Positions 27,601-39,663 of a stretch of DNA of 64,000 nucleotides are shown piece after piece. The notes under the pieces are model-generated. The model saw only the letters and a program-made list of their open reading frames with translations, was not told where the DNA came from and searched no databases. Source of the stretch: Pelargonium x hortorum. Taxonomy: Eukaryota > Streptophyta > Magnoliopsida > Geraniales > Geraniaceae. Made by a program: the position numbers and the translations under genes. Location: positions 1 through 64,000 of the forward strand of contig JAYMTJ010000035.1 of the NCBI GenBank assembly GCA_036897525.1, in the 5' to 3' direction. Every line of letters begins with the position of its first letter. Position 1 is the first letter of the stretch.

Positions 27601-27665
27601 AGCTACACTTACAAAGGACCGCTTTCACACCTTACAAAGAAAGGACTGCTTTCCCTCAATCAATA
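27601..27665 (+). repeat. Dispersed repeat C, copy 1
   Basis: It reads agctacacttacaaagg... then aaggactgctttccctcaatca. Copy 2 at 33,633-33,684 has agctacacttgcaaagg... aaggactgctttacctcaatca, same orientation and order, with about 13 bp less between the two anchors. Confidence 0.55.
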
Positions 27666-27718
27666 AGGACTCATGCGAATACTAAAACTGCAATTCCATC
27701 ACATCTAAGAATGCAAGA

Positions 27719-27750
27719 GCTACACCGTCAATGTCAGCTTAACTCCAACA
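27719..27750 (+). repeat. Dispersed repeat D, copy 1
   Basis: The exact 18-mer gctacaccgtcaatgtca (27,719-27,736) is followed shortly by aacaaggaata. The same pair of words occurs in the same order at 47,677-47,709. Confidence 0.65.
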
Positions 27751-29395
27751 AGGAATACGTTTTTCTAAGACTCCTGCTAAACAGATGAACGCTTTGCTAG
27801 CTTGCTAGATAGAATAGATATAGAATACTCCTTGCAAAGACAAAAACCCAGGAATGAGAATTTAGCCTTTACCAGCTAAACAGATACAGCTTACACTGTA
27901 GCATCAAGAGAAATAAAATGAATTACTCCAGTAGAACAGAACTCCTAGGAATCCCCTCTCTGGGTACTCTAACAACAATTCCTATATCCTATATATTATA
28001 TAGTGGTTACCAAAGCAAAGCTACAATTCCTAGAGTTACATTTACTTACTATCAGGAACTTTCCTAATTGCCAAATACAAAACCCAGAAGGGTTCAGAAA
28101 ATCTGCTATCTATCCTAAAATCCATTCCATTAGACTTGGTTTTCCTGTATAACTCTTCCAAATAACTCCTTGCACTCAGGTTAGTAAATCCAAAGACAAT
28201 AAAAATCCATTAGCTTATCTGTTATCATTGCCTTCCCGCTTAGATCTAGATCGGAATCTTTCTAGCATCAAGATAAACTATACTCTCAAAGAACAAAACC
28301 CAGAATCCTAATCTGTTATCTATCTTAAACTCTTTTAGCAGCACCTATTATGGGGAATCAAGCTCTCTAAGAAGATAGTACTATTCCTAGCTTGCACTTA
28401 GAGTTTAGCATTCCTAAAATCTCTTGAGACATATTGAAGAACTAAGACAATAGGATTTTGGGAAGATAAGGTTGAAATAGAATCTGGTTTCCTATATCCA
28501 CGGACTGCATAGTGCTGCACTTACTTGTACTTGGAAAGGACTTCCCTCATGCGAATACAAAGTTGTTCAGACAGAATACATTATCAAACTACAAACTAAT
28601 GCTCTAAACTTTGCTGGATACCTTCATCGATTATCCATTAGAACAAATACTCCAAGTCCAAGTAAGCTCGCCTTTACATTACAGATTGACTCCTTTAAAC
28701 TACTAAACGGGTAACACTTTTACAAGTCAGAAAAAGGAAAGCTCCTATAGTTTCAGTTACTTAATTTCTTTATCGGGAACCTCTAAGATATAGACTCTCT
28801 TTCCTAAAGCAAATAGCTACAATTATCTGAACTCCTTTAGCTGCCAAGAACAACTGTCTGTCAAACAAAAGGGAGGAGATTCTGTTTGTTTATGTCTAAA
28901 GCTCCTTTAGCTACTGCTTTACTTCCTTCCAAAACAAATTCTAGATCTGGTATCTCTAACTCAAAGGATTACTAATAAAATAAAATAGGATTATCTGCTT
29001 ACAACAAAACTAAAGAATTAGTCCTTCATCCAATAGGAATCTCAACTCAGAATAGACTCTCGAACAGAATAATAGAATGGTGCAACAGCTTTTCACAGCA
29101 TTAAGAAAGAGTTGGGATTAAACACATAGGAAAGGTAGAGACCTCTCTAGTCTGGTTCAAGTTATGGGTTACAAGGACTCTTTATTTGGCTATCTATTCC
29201 ATCTCAACTAAAGAAGGAATTCATAGAACTCTCGGAATACACTTCAAGGTCTTCGCTTACAAGAACTCCAAGCTCGCAATACAAGCAGCACTTGCTTTTA
29301 GAACCAATCTAATGCTAGCCTCTATGAATCTAACAGCCACTGTCATTCCATGCTTGATTCTAGTCAGTATCCCTATCAATTCCGGTCTAATCTAA

Positions 29396-30359
29396 TGCGG
29401 CTATATGGCTGGCTACGAAAAATCCTCTTAAAAGCTTGCGTTACTAATAACGAAAATTATCTATATAATTTTATACTAAAAAGCATCTACCCTTGCTGGG
29501 AATTTTTTTTTCTGATTCAGAAACAACAAATAAAGGGACTCCTTACTTTTCTTTTATTTAACAGCTACTTAACTAAGCAATTCCAAGGATTATTGAGTAC
29601 CATTAATTAGAAAACCCCCCCCTTCCCTTATATTATAGTAACTACAGAAATCCTAAATAAGGAATACAAATGAAATGGAAATAGTTCTATCTAGAGTGCT
29701 GTTTCTTTCTAGTTTAGGTACTAAGGGTACATTCGAAGCCTTTGAATTTCCCACTTTCTTTTAATTTCTTAAAACCTTTGGAACCAATACGTTTTATAAC
29801 AATTAATTCCTTAATTAAAATTATCTATTCTGGATACTAAAAACAAATGAATAGGACATGAGAAAGCAAATTCCCTTTTTTTTTTTAAGTTTAACTTGTT
29901 TATACTACTTCTTGAATGACCGAAACTAGGGAAACACCCGGCAAACCCCTTACTTTTTTTGTTACTGTTACAAAGAATACTAAATTGAAGTAAATAGCTC
30001 TAAAATAAGGACACCCAAATCCAGATCCATCACAAAGAGTAAAAGTTATGCTTATTTCCTTGGATTAAAAACAGAAATAATTAATGAGTCTACAACTCAG
30101 CCCTTTTCGGATTTATAATATTCCTATCTAACATTAAAAAAATTAAGGTGAGCTTAATATCCCTTAAAAGAAATTCCTATCTCGTTAAAGTTTGCAAAGT
30201 AAAGACCCGGCACCAACAATAAAGACTTTTCACTTGAGCTTAAGCATTTACCAAGAAACCCCAAACACAAATTACTCTATATTAGGACACTTTTGGAAGT
30301 GTAAGTAGTAGAGTTCTTTGAGTTAGTTGTATTAGATAGATAAGTTACAGTTTTTGTTA
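29396..30359. other. Non-coding stretch with a C8 run
   Basis: There is no gene. An eight-C run lies at 29,615-29,622, the longest C tract I noticed. The remainder is ordinary AT-rich sequence. Confidence 0.55.
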
Positions 30360-30540
30360 TAGTAAGGGACATTCCTCTTGCTCTCTGTAGCTTATCAATA
30401 AAGAGGCTATATACTTTTCGGGATAATGAATAAATACGTCATCATACCTGACCCGCACGTAGTAAGGGAGGGAATTGAAGAATAGTATTAGTATATAAAC
30501 CATCTTACATACACTACAGCAACACAAAAAAAAAACTGGC
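30360..30540 (+). repeat. Dispersed repeat family A, copy with both halves
   Basis: The left half (agtaagggacattcctcttg, then ctctgtagcttatcaataaagagg) matches 34,095-34,135 in direct orientation and 45,329-45,366 in inverted orientation. The right half holds gcacgtagtaa (30,455-30,465), identical to 34,164-34,174, followed by gg..gaa.tga..aatagtattag. No coding frame runs through it. Confidence 0.55.
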
Positions 30541-31354
30541 TCTAAAAATATGAATTAGGTCTGTCTTATAAGCTCTTGGGTGGTACGTTTATCATTTGAT
30601 TTTTCCTACATTATTTACTATTTACTCTAATTACTCTTCTCTTCTAAAGAAAATAGAAAGGTCTTTGAGACTTAACTACAAGTACAAAGAGACTACTATG
30701 TTTTACAATTACTTATATTCTTTAATTTATCTCTACCAGGATCCTATAATAGACCGTTTAGGAATTAGAAAGACTTTTTTTGTCTTGTTCAGGAGTTCTA
30801 CACAGGTACCTGGAAAAGCCCGCCTATATAATTAACATTAAAAACTTCCCATCTCTTAAAATCAAACAGCTAGATATACTAGACTGGAAAGCACTAACAA
30901 GAAAACGAGTGCCGGAAAAGGAGAAACAGGATCCTGCCTTTGTTAATAAACTTCCCTTAGCAGCCAATACAATACTGTGAAGCACTCACCAAATAAATAC
31001 AGAAGTCCCAGGAAAACAGAGCCTATTAATGACAATGAACTTCCATTTGTTAATCTAGAGACCCACTTAACTAGGAAATTCCAGGATTAATAAAAAAATC
31101 CTTTTTTGGTTTTGGTAAGGATAATTAACTCCAGCTTTTGCTGCTTCTCATTAGGGAGAATACGAACCTTATAGGTACATTGATGAATCCATCGACTAAA
31201 TTCAATTTAGGAGGTTAACGCACTATAGTATAATAAAAGTACATACCTTACACTTTGATTGAAGAACATCAACTTCAGAATCCCAGTTTCTAAAACTACA
31301 CACCTTGAAATACCTCGGAGCTATAATAAGACCCTTCCTCAGAATCTGCAGTAC
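30541..31354. other. Non-coding; weak further similarity to family A
   Basis: Frames at 30,596-30,835 and 30,780-30,980 (79 and 66 codons) overlap and have no domain. Around 31,200-31,280 the words aggaggttaacgcac and agtacatacc followed by ttacact echo the family A copy at 34,857-34,900. The T-loop-like atacgaacctta at 31,160-31,171 repeats the one at 649-660. Confidence 0.4.
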
Positions 31355-31404
31355 CCTATCTGCTTTTGACTTCTTTCTTCTTCATGCTTTTAGGAGTCTT
31401 TGCT
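31355..31404 (+). repeat. Dispersed repeat E, copy 1
   Basis: A 22-bp exact match begins cctatctgcttttgactt (31,355-31,376) and is shared with 50,165-50,186. A second anchor, gagtctttgct, lies at 31,394-31,404 and again at 50,236-50,246. The gap between anchors is about 32 bp longer in the second copy. Same orientation. Confidence 0.6.
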
Positions 31405-33149
31405 AGACCAGGAAGTAGGCTGTAGCTAGAACGAGATTTATAGGAGGGGGGGCTTTTCTTTCTTACTTAAAGGTTAAAGAAAGGAGTAATTCAGTTACTA
31501 GCATCCCTTAGCAACAAACTGCAGAAGAAGGAAATACAAACAAAGGATTCTACCAGGAAACATAATAAACGGACATACCAGACTCAGTATATCCCCCTAA
31601 GGAAATTCCTATCTAACAAACCCTGTTAAAGAACTTGAAACTCAACAAAGAGTAAAGTTCCCAGCTTCCAAAGACAAGACAATTAACTTCGGCTCGCTAA
31701 GAGAGGGATTTTCGGTTCCTAAGTGCTAGGCTAAGATAGGACAAGTAATTAAACTCCTTACTATTCCCAAAAAATTCTTTAACATTACACAATAGTAGAT
31801 ACTAAGACCAATATCCCTTATGACTGGCCAGTACCATATCAAGGAGCTCCTCTAAAGTTTCCACTCATGCTTTAAGCAACAGATATTTACTAGTAAAATA
31901 TTTTCCAAATTAAGACTCTATTCTGCTCGAATATTCCCTAACAGAATTCTATCAAGGCAACCAGGGATAAAAAAAACTTAAGATACATATAAATCCAAGA
32001 ACCCGCTCTATGTCCCGTTAAAAGACTTAGCTTTGCTCTTAATATTGCTGTACGCTGTCTTTTAGTTTTTTTTAGTAAAAAGGAAGCTTCCGAAAAAAAG
32101 CTTAGGTTGAAATATGAGTTTAAGAAACTAAGAAATAACGGGCTTAAATTCTATTTAATAGTACATGTCATGCTTCCTGTTTATAGGAATTCTGAGAATA
32201 ACTTGTTTCTAGTCTTAGACTTGTAAAAAAATATTATTAGACTTTGCAATTAGATTCTTTAAAGTACTCAAACTATAGAAATTCTTTTCAGGCAGACCCT
32301 CGCGAGGAGATCTACTAGTATTCTTTACTAAAAAAGGGGCGGAAGTTAAGGTTTATTCAGAGGCTTTCAAGTATTACTTTTGAAGTTTTAACCTAGTATA
32401 AAGTTATCCTATTTGTCTGAGAACGTTTTCAATTTACAACTTTCGACCTAAGTTCAGTATTGTTTTTGAGAAATTAGTTAACAATTAAGGGGTCCTTCCC
32501 CAAACCATTTTTTGCCCCTGAGTATTCAGGATATATAGTATATAGCTATCCCAGCAAATAAGGAATAAAAGAAGGATTCCATGGGTAATTACCGAGCTTT
32601 TCCTTTTTTTGAAGCGGATTTCCTACATCTTCAGCTTGTGTTCCTTTTGCCTTGTGAATTGAAATTGGTCTATACTTGTCTCTTCATATATACGAGAGAA
32701 AAGAAATAATCTTTCTTTGTACAATATTCCACGATTCCTTGTTTTTACTGCTCAGAATTCTCTATCTACAAGGGTTATCGATTATAAAAAGTATGTAGTG
32801 TCAACATTTTTAGAGGAACACTAACGGCTTAAAGCTATAGCTAGAGTAAAACTTAGTAGAAAAACCTATTTTTTACTATCCAAAATATGAACCCTTAGCT
32901 AAAAGAAAAAATCCAACTCTTAGGACCCAAGGAAGACTTTCTTTTGTTCGCATGACCCTTATCAATTTGATTTAGAAATTCCAATTCCTTAGGTTTTCAA
33001 GAACATAAATTCTTTGTTACTTTTGTTCGTTCCAAATACTAATAGATAATAGGGAACTCTAAACGGATATTTCATTTCTAAAATGACAGGACTTGAATTA
33101 TTAAGCTCTATACTTTCTGCTATCATACTCTAGAACAAGCATACAAGTA
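31405..33149. other. Non-coding stretch
   Basis: I see no gene. Three perfect palindromes are packed end to end at 32,298-32,319: CCTCGCGAGG, AGATCT and ACTAGT. No other structure stands out. Confidence 0.5.
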
Positions 33150-33870
33150 ATATATCGGTTTTTAATCTCCTCTAAATCTAAAACGGGGTGCATCCATTAG
33201 AACAATTCTTATTAAACTGCTATACAGAAGTGCTACACCTAAATCCTAAAGAATTAGACTTGGAATCTGAACTACCTAGAAAGATCCATAATAAAAGATA
33301 AGGTACTCAAACCTGCTCCAACAACTCTAAACCCATCCTTCCAGTGCTATCCAGCTAAACTGATTGATATCTCGGCTTACAAAATTCTCAATGGAATACA
33401 AAGTATCTATACCTATACTCTCACAAGGAATACTCTGTCTTAGAATCCTGCAATGAATTGCCAGGTTTAGAACAATTATCTCCTCTAGCTAGAGAGAGAA
33501 TCCGTTTCCATTAGCACCATTTCCAAAGACAAGTGCTACTTTGAATAAAGCTCCTTTACTATCAGCTTAGATCTAGACCGACCAGATTCCATTCATTAGC
33601 TACAAAGGTACATCTTGGACTCCCTGTAATTTAGCTACACTTGCAAAGGTCTTCCCTCCACTAAGGACTGCTTTACCTCAATCAGAAGTCTGCTAACACC
33701 TTACCTTTAGACTAGAATCCGTTATTCATTACATTACCCTCTATCTATCAGGGTTTCCCGTATATACCATTAGACATGAAAGTAAGGAATTCTTATCCTT
33801 TAGCTTATACACTTAGATCGGATAGACTTGAACTTGACTTACTAGAAATATTCTTTAAGCTTCAACTCTC
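33150..33870. other. A/C-rich block related to 27.6 kb
   Basis: It has the same vocabulary as 27,561-29,395: cttagatctagaccg, gctacacttgcaaagg, agctcctttac, ccattagaac. It contains copy 2 of repeat C. No open frame above about 50 codons is apparent. Confidence 0.45.
33633..33684 (+). repeat. Dispersed repeat C, copy 2
   Basis: This is the second copy of the repeat described at 27,601-27,665: agctacacttgcaaagg followed by aaggactgctttacctcaatca. Confidence 0.55.
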
Positions 33871-34089
33871 TTTTTTTCTATTCCTTTTTATCTTGACTAA
33901 ACTAGGGAAAACCAGAACACCCTATAAAGACTTTCAAATACTTTCTTAAATCTCAATAGTAAGGATAGATCCAGAAGAAAAAGAAACAGCTCTACCGGTT
34001 AAAGAACTTCCGTTTATATATTACTTACTTTTACCTAGAGATACTTGAAAAAAACATTGACAAAGTACTAAATGGTAACTCTTTAATTA

Positions 34090-34330
34090 AGGATAATCCC
34101 TCTTGTGCTATGCTCTTATCGAAAAGGAGGAGTTAGCCCTAGAAAGATAATGCTACCAGACCGGCACGTAGTAAAGTAAGGAAATGAATAATAGTACTAG
34201 ATATAGTTAACCTAAGAGCAACATCAACAAGAAAGACAGGCTTTCGCTTGACCTCAATACCTGGAAAACGGGAACCAAGGACTTCCTTACACTTACTTTT
34301 TTGACTCCATTTGACTCCCAGCTTTAAGCC
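34090..34330 (+). repeat. Dispersed repeat family A, fullest copy
   Basis: Word order is ggataatccctcttg, cttatcgaaaaggagg, gcacgtagtaa (34,164-34,174), gaaatgaataatagtactag, agttaacct, agcaacatcaacaagaaag, acaggctt, atacctggaaaacggg, aaccaaggacttcc. Parts recur at 5,037, 30,360, 34,830 and, inverted, at 45,240-45,372. It ends in a 10-bp tandem (tttgactcca/tttgactccc) at 34,300-34,319. I see no protein or RNA gene in it. Confidence 0.55.
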
Positions 34331-34829
34331 CCTCTCGAAATCAGAAAGTTAGAAAACAAAGGAAACACAAAAAAGGCCATTTAAAGACTTACTTCTTCTT
34401 ACTTCCTTTTATTCTGTATTACTTTATTGTTCTTGAGAGCTATACCTTGAATGACTTCGTGTTTATGAGATAGACTTCTTAGAGGAAGTAAAGGGACAGA
34501 AGTAGGTGTTAGAATCGAAGGAGAGATCATACCTATGATAGCTAGTGTATTCCCTGTACTGATGTTAGGGTTCTTACGAAGGCTAATGTAGTTAGTGTAA
34601 CTTTTTATACTTTTTTTTAGGGATAGATAGTCGAGTTGCAGATAATAGTGTATTACTTGTTCTAAATAGTATAGGTATAGGAGTTTGCCTTAATTAGTAA
34701 TTCTATTATAAGTTTTATTAGTATTAGGTCTATGAATTGTATTAGATTTTAGATAGATGTAATAGATTGTTAAGTAAACTTCCTATAGGTTTTTTTTAGT
34801 TGTTACTGCGTAGGGAGGTTAAAGTCTTT
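34331..34829. other. TAGT/TTAG-rich cryptic simple sequence
   Basis: From about 34,440 the plus strand becomes a mosaic of tagt, ttag and gtatt words, for example gtattagattttagatag. The same texture recurs at 55,790-56,600. I see no coding frame and no regular repeat period. Confidence 0.4.
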
Positions 34830-34960
34830 AATAGTAACCCGCCCGCAGTCTAACGGAGGAAGGTTAAGGCATTATTGTATATATGATAGTACATACTTAC
34901 ACTAGGAGCAACATCAAGAAAACCAGACTTAGCTTAGCCTCTCTGGAAAAAACTCTATAC
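34830..34960 (+). repeat. Dispersed repeat family A, further copy
   Basis: The words ggaggaaggttaaggc, gatagtacata, cttacactaggagcaacatc and aagaaaaccagactta match the order in the 34,090 copy and, for aggaggttaaggca, the inverted copy at about 45,257-45,272. Confidence 0.45.
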
Positions 34961-37900
34961 TATAAGACCTCTCAAACTCCTACTCATAACCCGCTTAACC
35001 TGTCTCTAAATACCTAATAAAGTACCCCATCTTATTCTTAGGACTTCACTAAAAAAGGCTTCTTCAGGATCAGACTCTTCTTAGCTACAATACCGGGTCT
35101 TCTAGAACCTTAAAAATAAAAGAGATACTCCTCCTTAAAATAGCTAGAACTTTCTTTTGGATCTTTGTCTTCTTATGGAGCTTGTAGCCTGTCTTAGGGC
35201 TTTGGGGATTTCTTGCTCTTCTAGCCGCCCTGAGTCTAGTTATAGTGTATAGGATGGGTTGATTTGATTAAGGTTTAGGTTAGGCGTTAAACCAGGTTAG
35301 CTATCTGGATCATTTCATTTTTTATTTATAAGGGCTTCTAACGGGCATCTTTTGAGGGTTCTCTTTTTGTGATTGTGACTTACTTTACATCTCTTGTTTA
35401 TTAACTTATAGAATCTGGCCTCTCGACGCCATGGCATTTAACCATTTTCCTTTTTTAATCTCTTCTTCATAATCGCGCGCGGATTCCCTTTTAAACTTCC
35501 AATCAGGCACTAATATCTAAAATTGAAATGTATCTAAATCTAATTACTACTGTTTTGTTTCAAGATCTCAATAAGGGTATAAAATCAGAGCTACTCATTA
35601 TTTTATTAAGGAATTCCACGGGTTACTCTTTAATCTTTGTTTTTGCAGAATAGACTTCCCTGTAATGAAAGATAAAGTTTAAGCTTTTGTTTAGTTATCT
35701 TTTGTATAAATTTCTACTTGTATAACCGAGAAGAATAAAATAAAGCTTAAATGAAGTCCTTCAAACAAAATGCCTGATTAACAGGTTTAAACATAAAAAA
35801 ACTGTACTTTAACCGAGGCGAGTATTAAAGAAACCCGAACTCATAGAGGCTTTTTTAGCAAATAAAATAAGATATAAAAAACCTCTGTAAATTTGTAAGA
35901 GGAATAGGGTCTAAAAACGTAAGGCACACAAAGTTGGGGATTTTAGAAGGTTTTCCTCTTCTTTAGTTTTAATCTACTAGGGGAACTCTTAAGTCGTAGG
36001 GATTCCTTTTTACTAGCCCTCCTGCTTATACAACATAGACTCAAAGTTTAGGAATTTTCTACTTGAACTTATAAGGAGAAGCTGGGTTACTCTCAAATTT
36101 ATAGGCACCTCTGGAGGCTTTTAAATACATGTGTGTACGGGGCCTAGGGTATATGCAATATGTAAGCAGTCAAATGGGTTCCCTATGCAGTTTTATACTG
36201 TAAAATGGGCCTTTTTGTTTTCTTTTAGTAAATGCATTTTTCAGGTTAGAAATTGAATTTACAAGACCCCAATAAGAAATACAGAAGTAAAGTATAAAAA
36301 AAACAGGAGCACTCGTACTTAAAAAAATGATATCTAGTTCTAAATTCCCTTTCCAGGATGCGCGCAATTTCTTAGTGTATTGAGGACCTTAAGATAATAA
36401 CGATAATATATTAAGTAGATACGAAGTTACTCCAGGGGCCTTGTTGACCAGGATTTTATACTATATAAGGAATCTAGGACCCTGAGAATTAATTAAATAG
36501 CATAGCCAAGTAAACTAAACCCGCGGTTTTTAGCGAGGGGTTTGAATTCCGAAGCGAAGGAGAAATTGATATAGATCCTTATTCTATTTTGGTAAAAGGA
36601 TAAGTATAGCATTGCCTATAATCCTATAAGAAGTTACCCAAGGTTTATAAGACAGGGAGCTTATGGGGTGCGTAAACTTTAAAGAAATTTTCTCTCCGTC
36701 CTGACTTCTTAAAAGTACCTTTAGCTAAGTGACCAAGGACTGTACTGGATATTTTAACAATTGATAGATCCCAAAAGAAGGATATGGGACTTAATTCTGT
36801 TGGTACGTATCTGAGAGGAGATAATTTCAAAGAACCCGCCCATGTTAAAGGAGAAAGGCACTAAGCCACTTATATTAATTGAAAATCCTACTTTATAGGG
36901 ACTGCTTACAAGAAATAGGAATTGAAAATGTACAGTAGCGCTTGTTTGTTTACCCATTTCTTATACTTTTTTACCGCTTACACTTCGGTTGCTCTTAGAG
37001 TATATAGTATATAACCGGAGGATTCAAAAATTATAAGACTATAAGTACAAAATACGGAACCCACCCATCTGGTTGGTAGACACCCGAGGAAAAGCTTGAT
37101 TAGAGTCTTTACAAAACAAGAGTAATGCTGCTAGCTGAGTTTGACTTCCTTAGTTTTAGGGGTATCCCTGTAACCAATTAGACAACTAGAATTTTGAGGG
37201 ATCCGAAACGAAAAGTTAGAGCGGATAATCCTAATTACATAGCTAGCTAGGTCCTAAACTATTAGAATAAATTAACTAAGGTTAAGGGGTTTTGCAGAGC
37301 TTTTAGTAATTATCTTTTATGAGACTCAGAGTCGCTTCCACAGAAAGAGAGTTAGCTAGTTTATATAAGTTTTGGTCTCCAGGGATATCCGGTCAAGTCA
37401 ATAAGAGTAGGAATTAGTTAAATAAGTTATAAAATGAAAAGGTTTTTTTTTGTTTAAGTTGAGTACAAGGTCTTTCGCTTTAGTATGGGAGTTCTCTGTC
37501 CAATATTAGATGAATCGCTAAGGGAATTCCACGAACTAAAAGGAATTGAAATCACTTAGATAGATAAAGTAAAGTCGTGTTCAAATAAGCTCTTATTATT
37601 ATTATCTCTTTTCTAAGGCATTTAGTGGATGCTACAGAGAGTACATTTCAATTATGACACACAGACATCAATCAACCCGAATGAAGGTAATGTACTTTGG
37701 TTCGAGGTCTTTAAAAGTTTTTTGAATTGAATTATTCTAGTTATGCCTGTCAAGAATTTCTAGATATATAAAGTTCTATAAAGTCTTCCCTTAGTTAGGA
37801 AGTTTTGAAACAAGCTAGCATAATATATAAAAGGACCCAGCAACTTTTTATTTGTAGTCTCTCAATAGGAAATCACTTTAGAAAAAAAGTCCTATCTCTC

Positions 37901-38689
37901 CCAGCCTTCTCTATGCTCCCTATCCGTACAGCCTTGCATCGAAAAAAAAGCACATCCCCTCCTTGCGAGTTTCATACCTCTTTTCTAAACCTGGTAAAAC
38001 AGTCGTAATTCAACAAGTAAAACATAGGTTCGAATCCCTTTCCTTTTAGAGAGGAAGTCCTAGTGGGTACTAATCACATATATTTTTCTTTTTGAAAGTG
38101 TGACCCGAAGGATTTTCAAAATATATCCATATATCTCCTTAATATTTAGTAGCTACAAATCGATTTATACTAGGTAGGAGTATTCTCTACCTTGCACGTT
38201 AGAAGTTGCTTATGTCATAAACCCTAAAGAATTTCCTGTTAGATAAGTAACCAAGCCGGGAAGAGAGTCTGCTCCTTAATTAGTCAGGGAAAGGGAATGC
38301 TTATAGTGTGCTCTTGAGAAAATGAAACTGTAGTCAAAATTCAATTTAACTAAACTGAGAAAATTAGTAATGGACAAGTCCTTATTAATTAAATATGCCA
38401 GACTTTTCTAGCTTTGGTGGGGCATATATATCCCCTGAAAAGGTACTAAACAACGAGATATAACTAGAAGGTCTCGCTAACCTGGAACTAAATTAAGGCA
38501 CTTTAAAACTTATAAAGCATATGCTTTTTTCGAGTAAGACTCCTTAGTCTAATAGACCAGTAACAAAAAAGAAGTTAGAAATCCTTGGTTTAGAATATAG
38601 AGATTGTCCCACACTTTGATGTATTAAATAAAGACCGTTGAAAAGGGTAACTTTAGAGTTTGTAGTTGAAAAGATATCAGAAATAAGGT
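34961..38689. other. Non-coding desert
   Basis: There is no gene. The longest frames are 60-67 codons. A T-loop-like ataggttcgaatcccttt is listed separately. The near-palindrome aaacccgcggttt lies near 36,518-36,530. Confidence 0.55.
37985..38050 (+). tRNA. tRNA T-arm-like fragment
   Basis: The string ataggttcgaatcccttt contains the TTCGAAT loop word of many tRNAs, and cctggtaaaacag lies upstream where a D-arm might be. The stems do not pair properly. This is either a relic or chance. Confidence 0.15.
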
Positions 38690-39306
38690 GTTCCAGGTTA
38701 TGTGTTCTAGCAGGCACAGAGACTTACAATCAAGGTACTTCACCTAGACAAAGAAAGGTTTCTCATTGACAGAGAGAGGCTAGCATCCTTTACCGAGTGG
38801 TGTTTACAGGTTTCAGTTTATTGGTGGGATTGGGTGTTAAAGATAATAACTTATTAGATAGCACTTAGTCGTAGTAAGAGTGTTCCTTGTATTGTTGGAC
38901 CGGTTAGCTAGAAGAATTGAGATTGACTTATAAAGAGTTGGTAGGCTATAGGATAGGGATTACAGACTTCGGAGGTTAAGGCAGCTTTGTAGTTGTTATC
39001 TTTCCTAGGTTAATGGAGTACAGTGCCTCTGTAAGCAAGCTAAGGTGTTTTGGAGCAAGTTGGTGATGGTATAGCAAGAGTAAAGCACCAATTCCTTAGG
39101 CTGAAAGTGCCTATGAATTTGAAAAAAAAAGAAGGAAGGCTATTTAGCTACTTTCTCTGAGGCTTGCCTTTGTGCTGACAGTCTCATATCGTTCGCTAGT
39201 TGAGCTACCTCCACAGGTATCTCAATCCAGCTCTCTTGATATTGATAGCAACAAAGGATTGAGGGAAAGCTAGCAAAGTACCGCTTGTATGGTTATCGTT
39301 CGATAG
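38690..39306 (+). other. Compositionally distinct, more GC-rich non-coding stretch
   Basis: Homopolymer tracts almost vanish here and the plus strand is richer in G (caggtttcag, ggtgggattggg). It carries the second copy of ttggtgatggtatagc at 39,060-39,075. No open frame of note is present. It leads directly into the two coding-like segments that follow, so 38,690-40,305 may be one inserted island. Confidence 0.35.
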
Positions 39307-39573
39307 GTGAAGAAGAAAACTGATTTGACTACATCTTCATTGACCCTAGGAAAGAGAATCAATCCTATAGAGGAATGCTCTCATCATATTCATCATTGCA
39401 TTAGACTAAGAAGGCGGTACGGTATTAAGAAGTTCAGTTTCAATAGGCTGATGAGTCAGGAGCGGACTGTAACTAGACAGAAGGAAGAGAGTAGCAATCT
39501 AAAGCGAATTGCCGTAAGCGCAAAGAGGGAAAGAAAGCAAATACGAATGATTCCCCTAAGGGATCACTTCTAG
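39307..39573 (+). CDS. Hypothetical 88-residue basic protein, doubtful
   Basis: This is an open frame of 88 codons beginning at GTG, with an in-frame stop immediately upstream, so an ATG start would lie only well inside it (the only methionine codons are in its second half). The predicted peptide is strongly basic, with Arg/Lys clusters (RLRRRYGIKK near residues 33-42 and KRERKQIR near 73-80) and no membrane segment. I recognise no family. Length is within chance for this window. The reason to list it is its place in an island of distinct composition with few homopolymers. It may be a decayed fragment of a basic nucleic-acid-binding protein, or nothing. Confidence 0.2.
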   Translation: MKKKTDLTTSSLTLGKRINPIEECSHHIHHCIRLRRRYGIKKFSFNRLMSQERTVTRQKEESSNLKRIAVSAKRERKQIRMIPLRDHF

Positions 39574-39663
39574 CCTATAGGCTTAGGGAGAGAGCAGCTC
39601 CCGCGCTTACTACTAGTTCAAATAGAAAGCTTAGCAGCAGACAAAAACGCAACTGTAATGGTG

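Larger units (their letters stand above)
27561..29395. other. A/C-rich block carrying repeats shared with 33.6 and 47.7 kb
   Basis: Words such as gctacactt, agctcctttag, cttagatctagatcgg and ctcaatca recur here and in the blocks at 33,150-33,870 and 45,850-47,870. Long T tracts are rare. Specific shared segments are given as separate entries. Open frames at 29,186-29,395 and 29,350-29,610 have no domain that I recognise. Confidence 0.45.

Noticed and set aside
36518-36530. Near-palindrome aaacccgcggttt as a regulatory site
   Set aside because: It is a single imperfect occurrence with no adjacent gene to regulate.
39445-39475. Hammerhead-ribozyme-like core (ctgatgagtc...gac)
   Set aside because: The CTGATGA box and a short gtc/gac stem are present, but the required GAAA segment does not follow (the sequence reads tgtaac) and no outer helices form. 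It is most likely chance.
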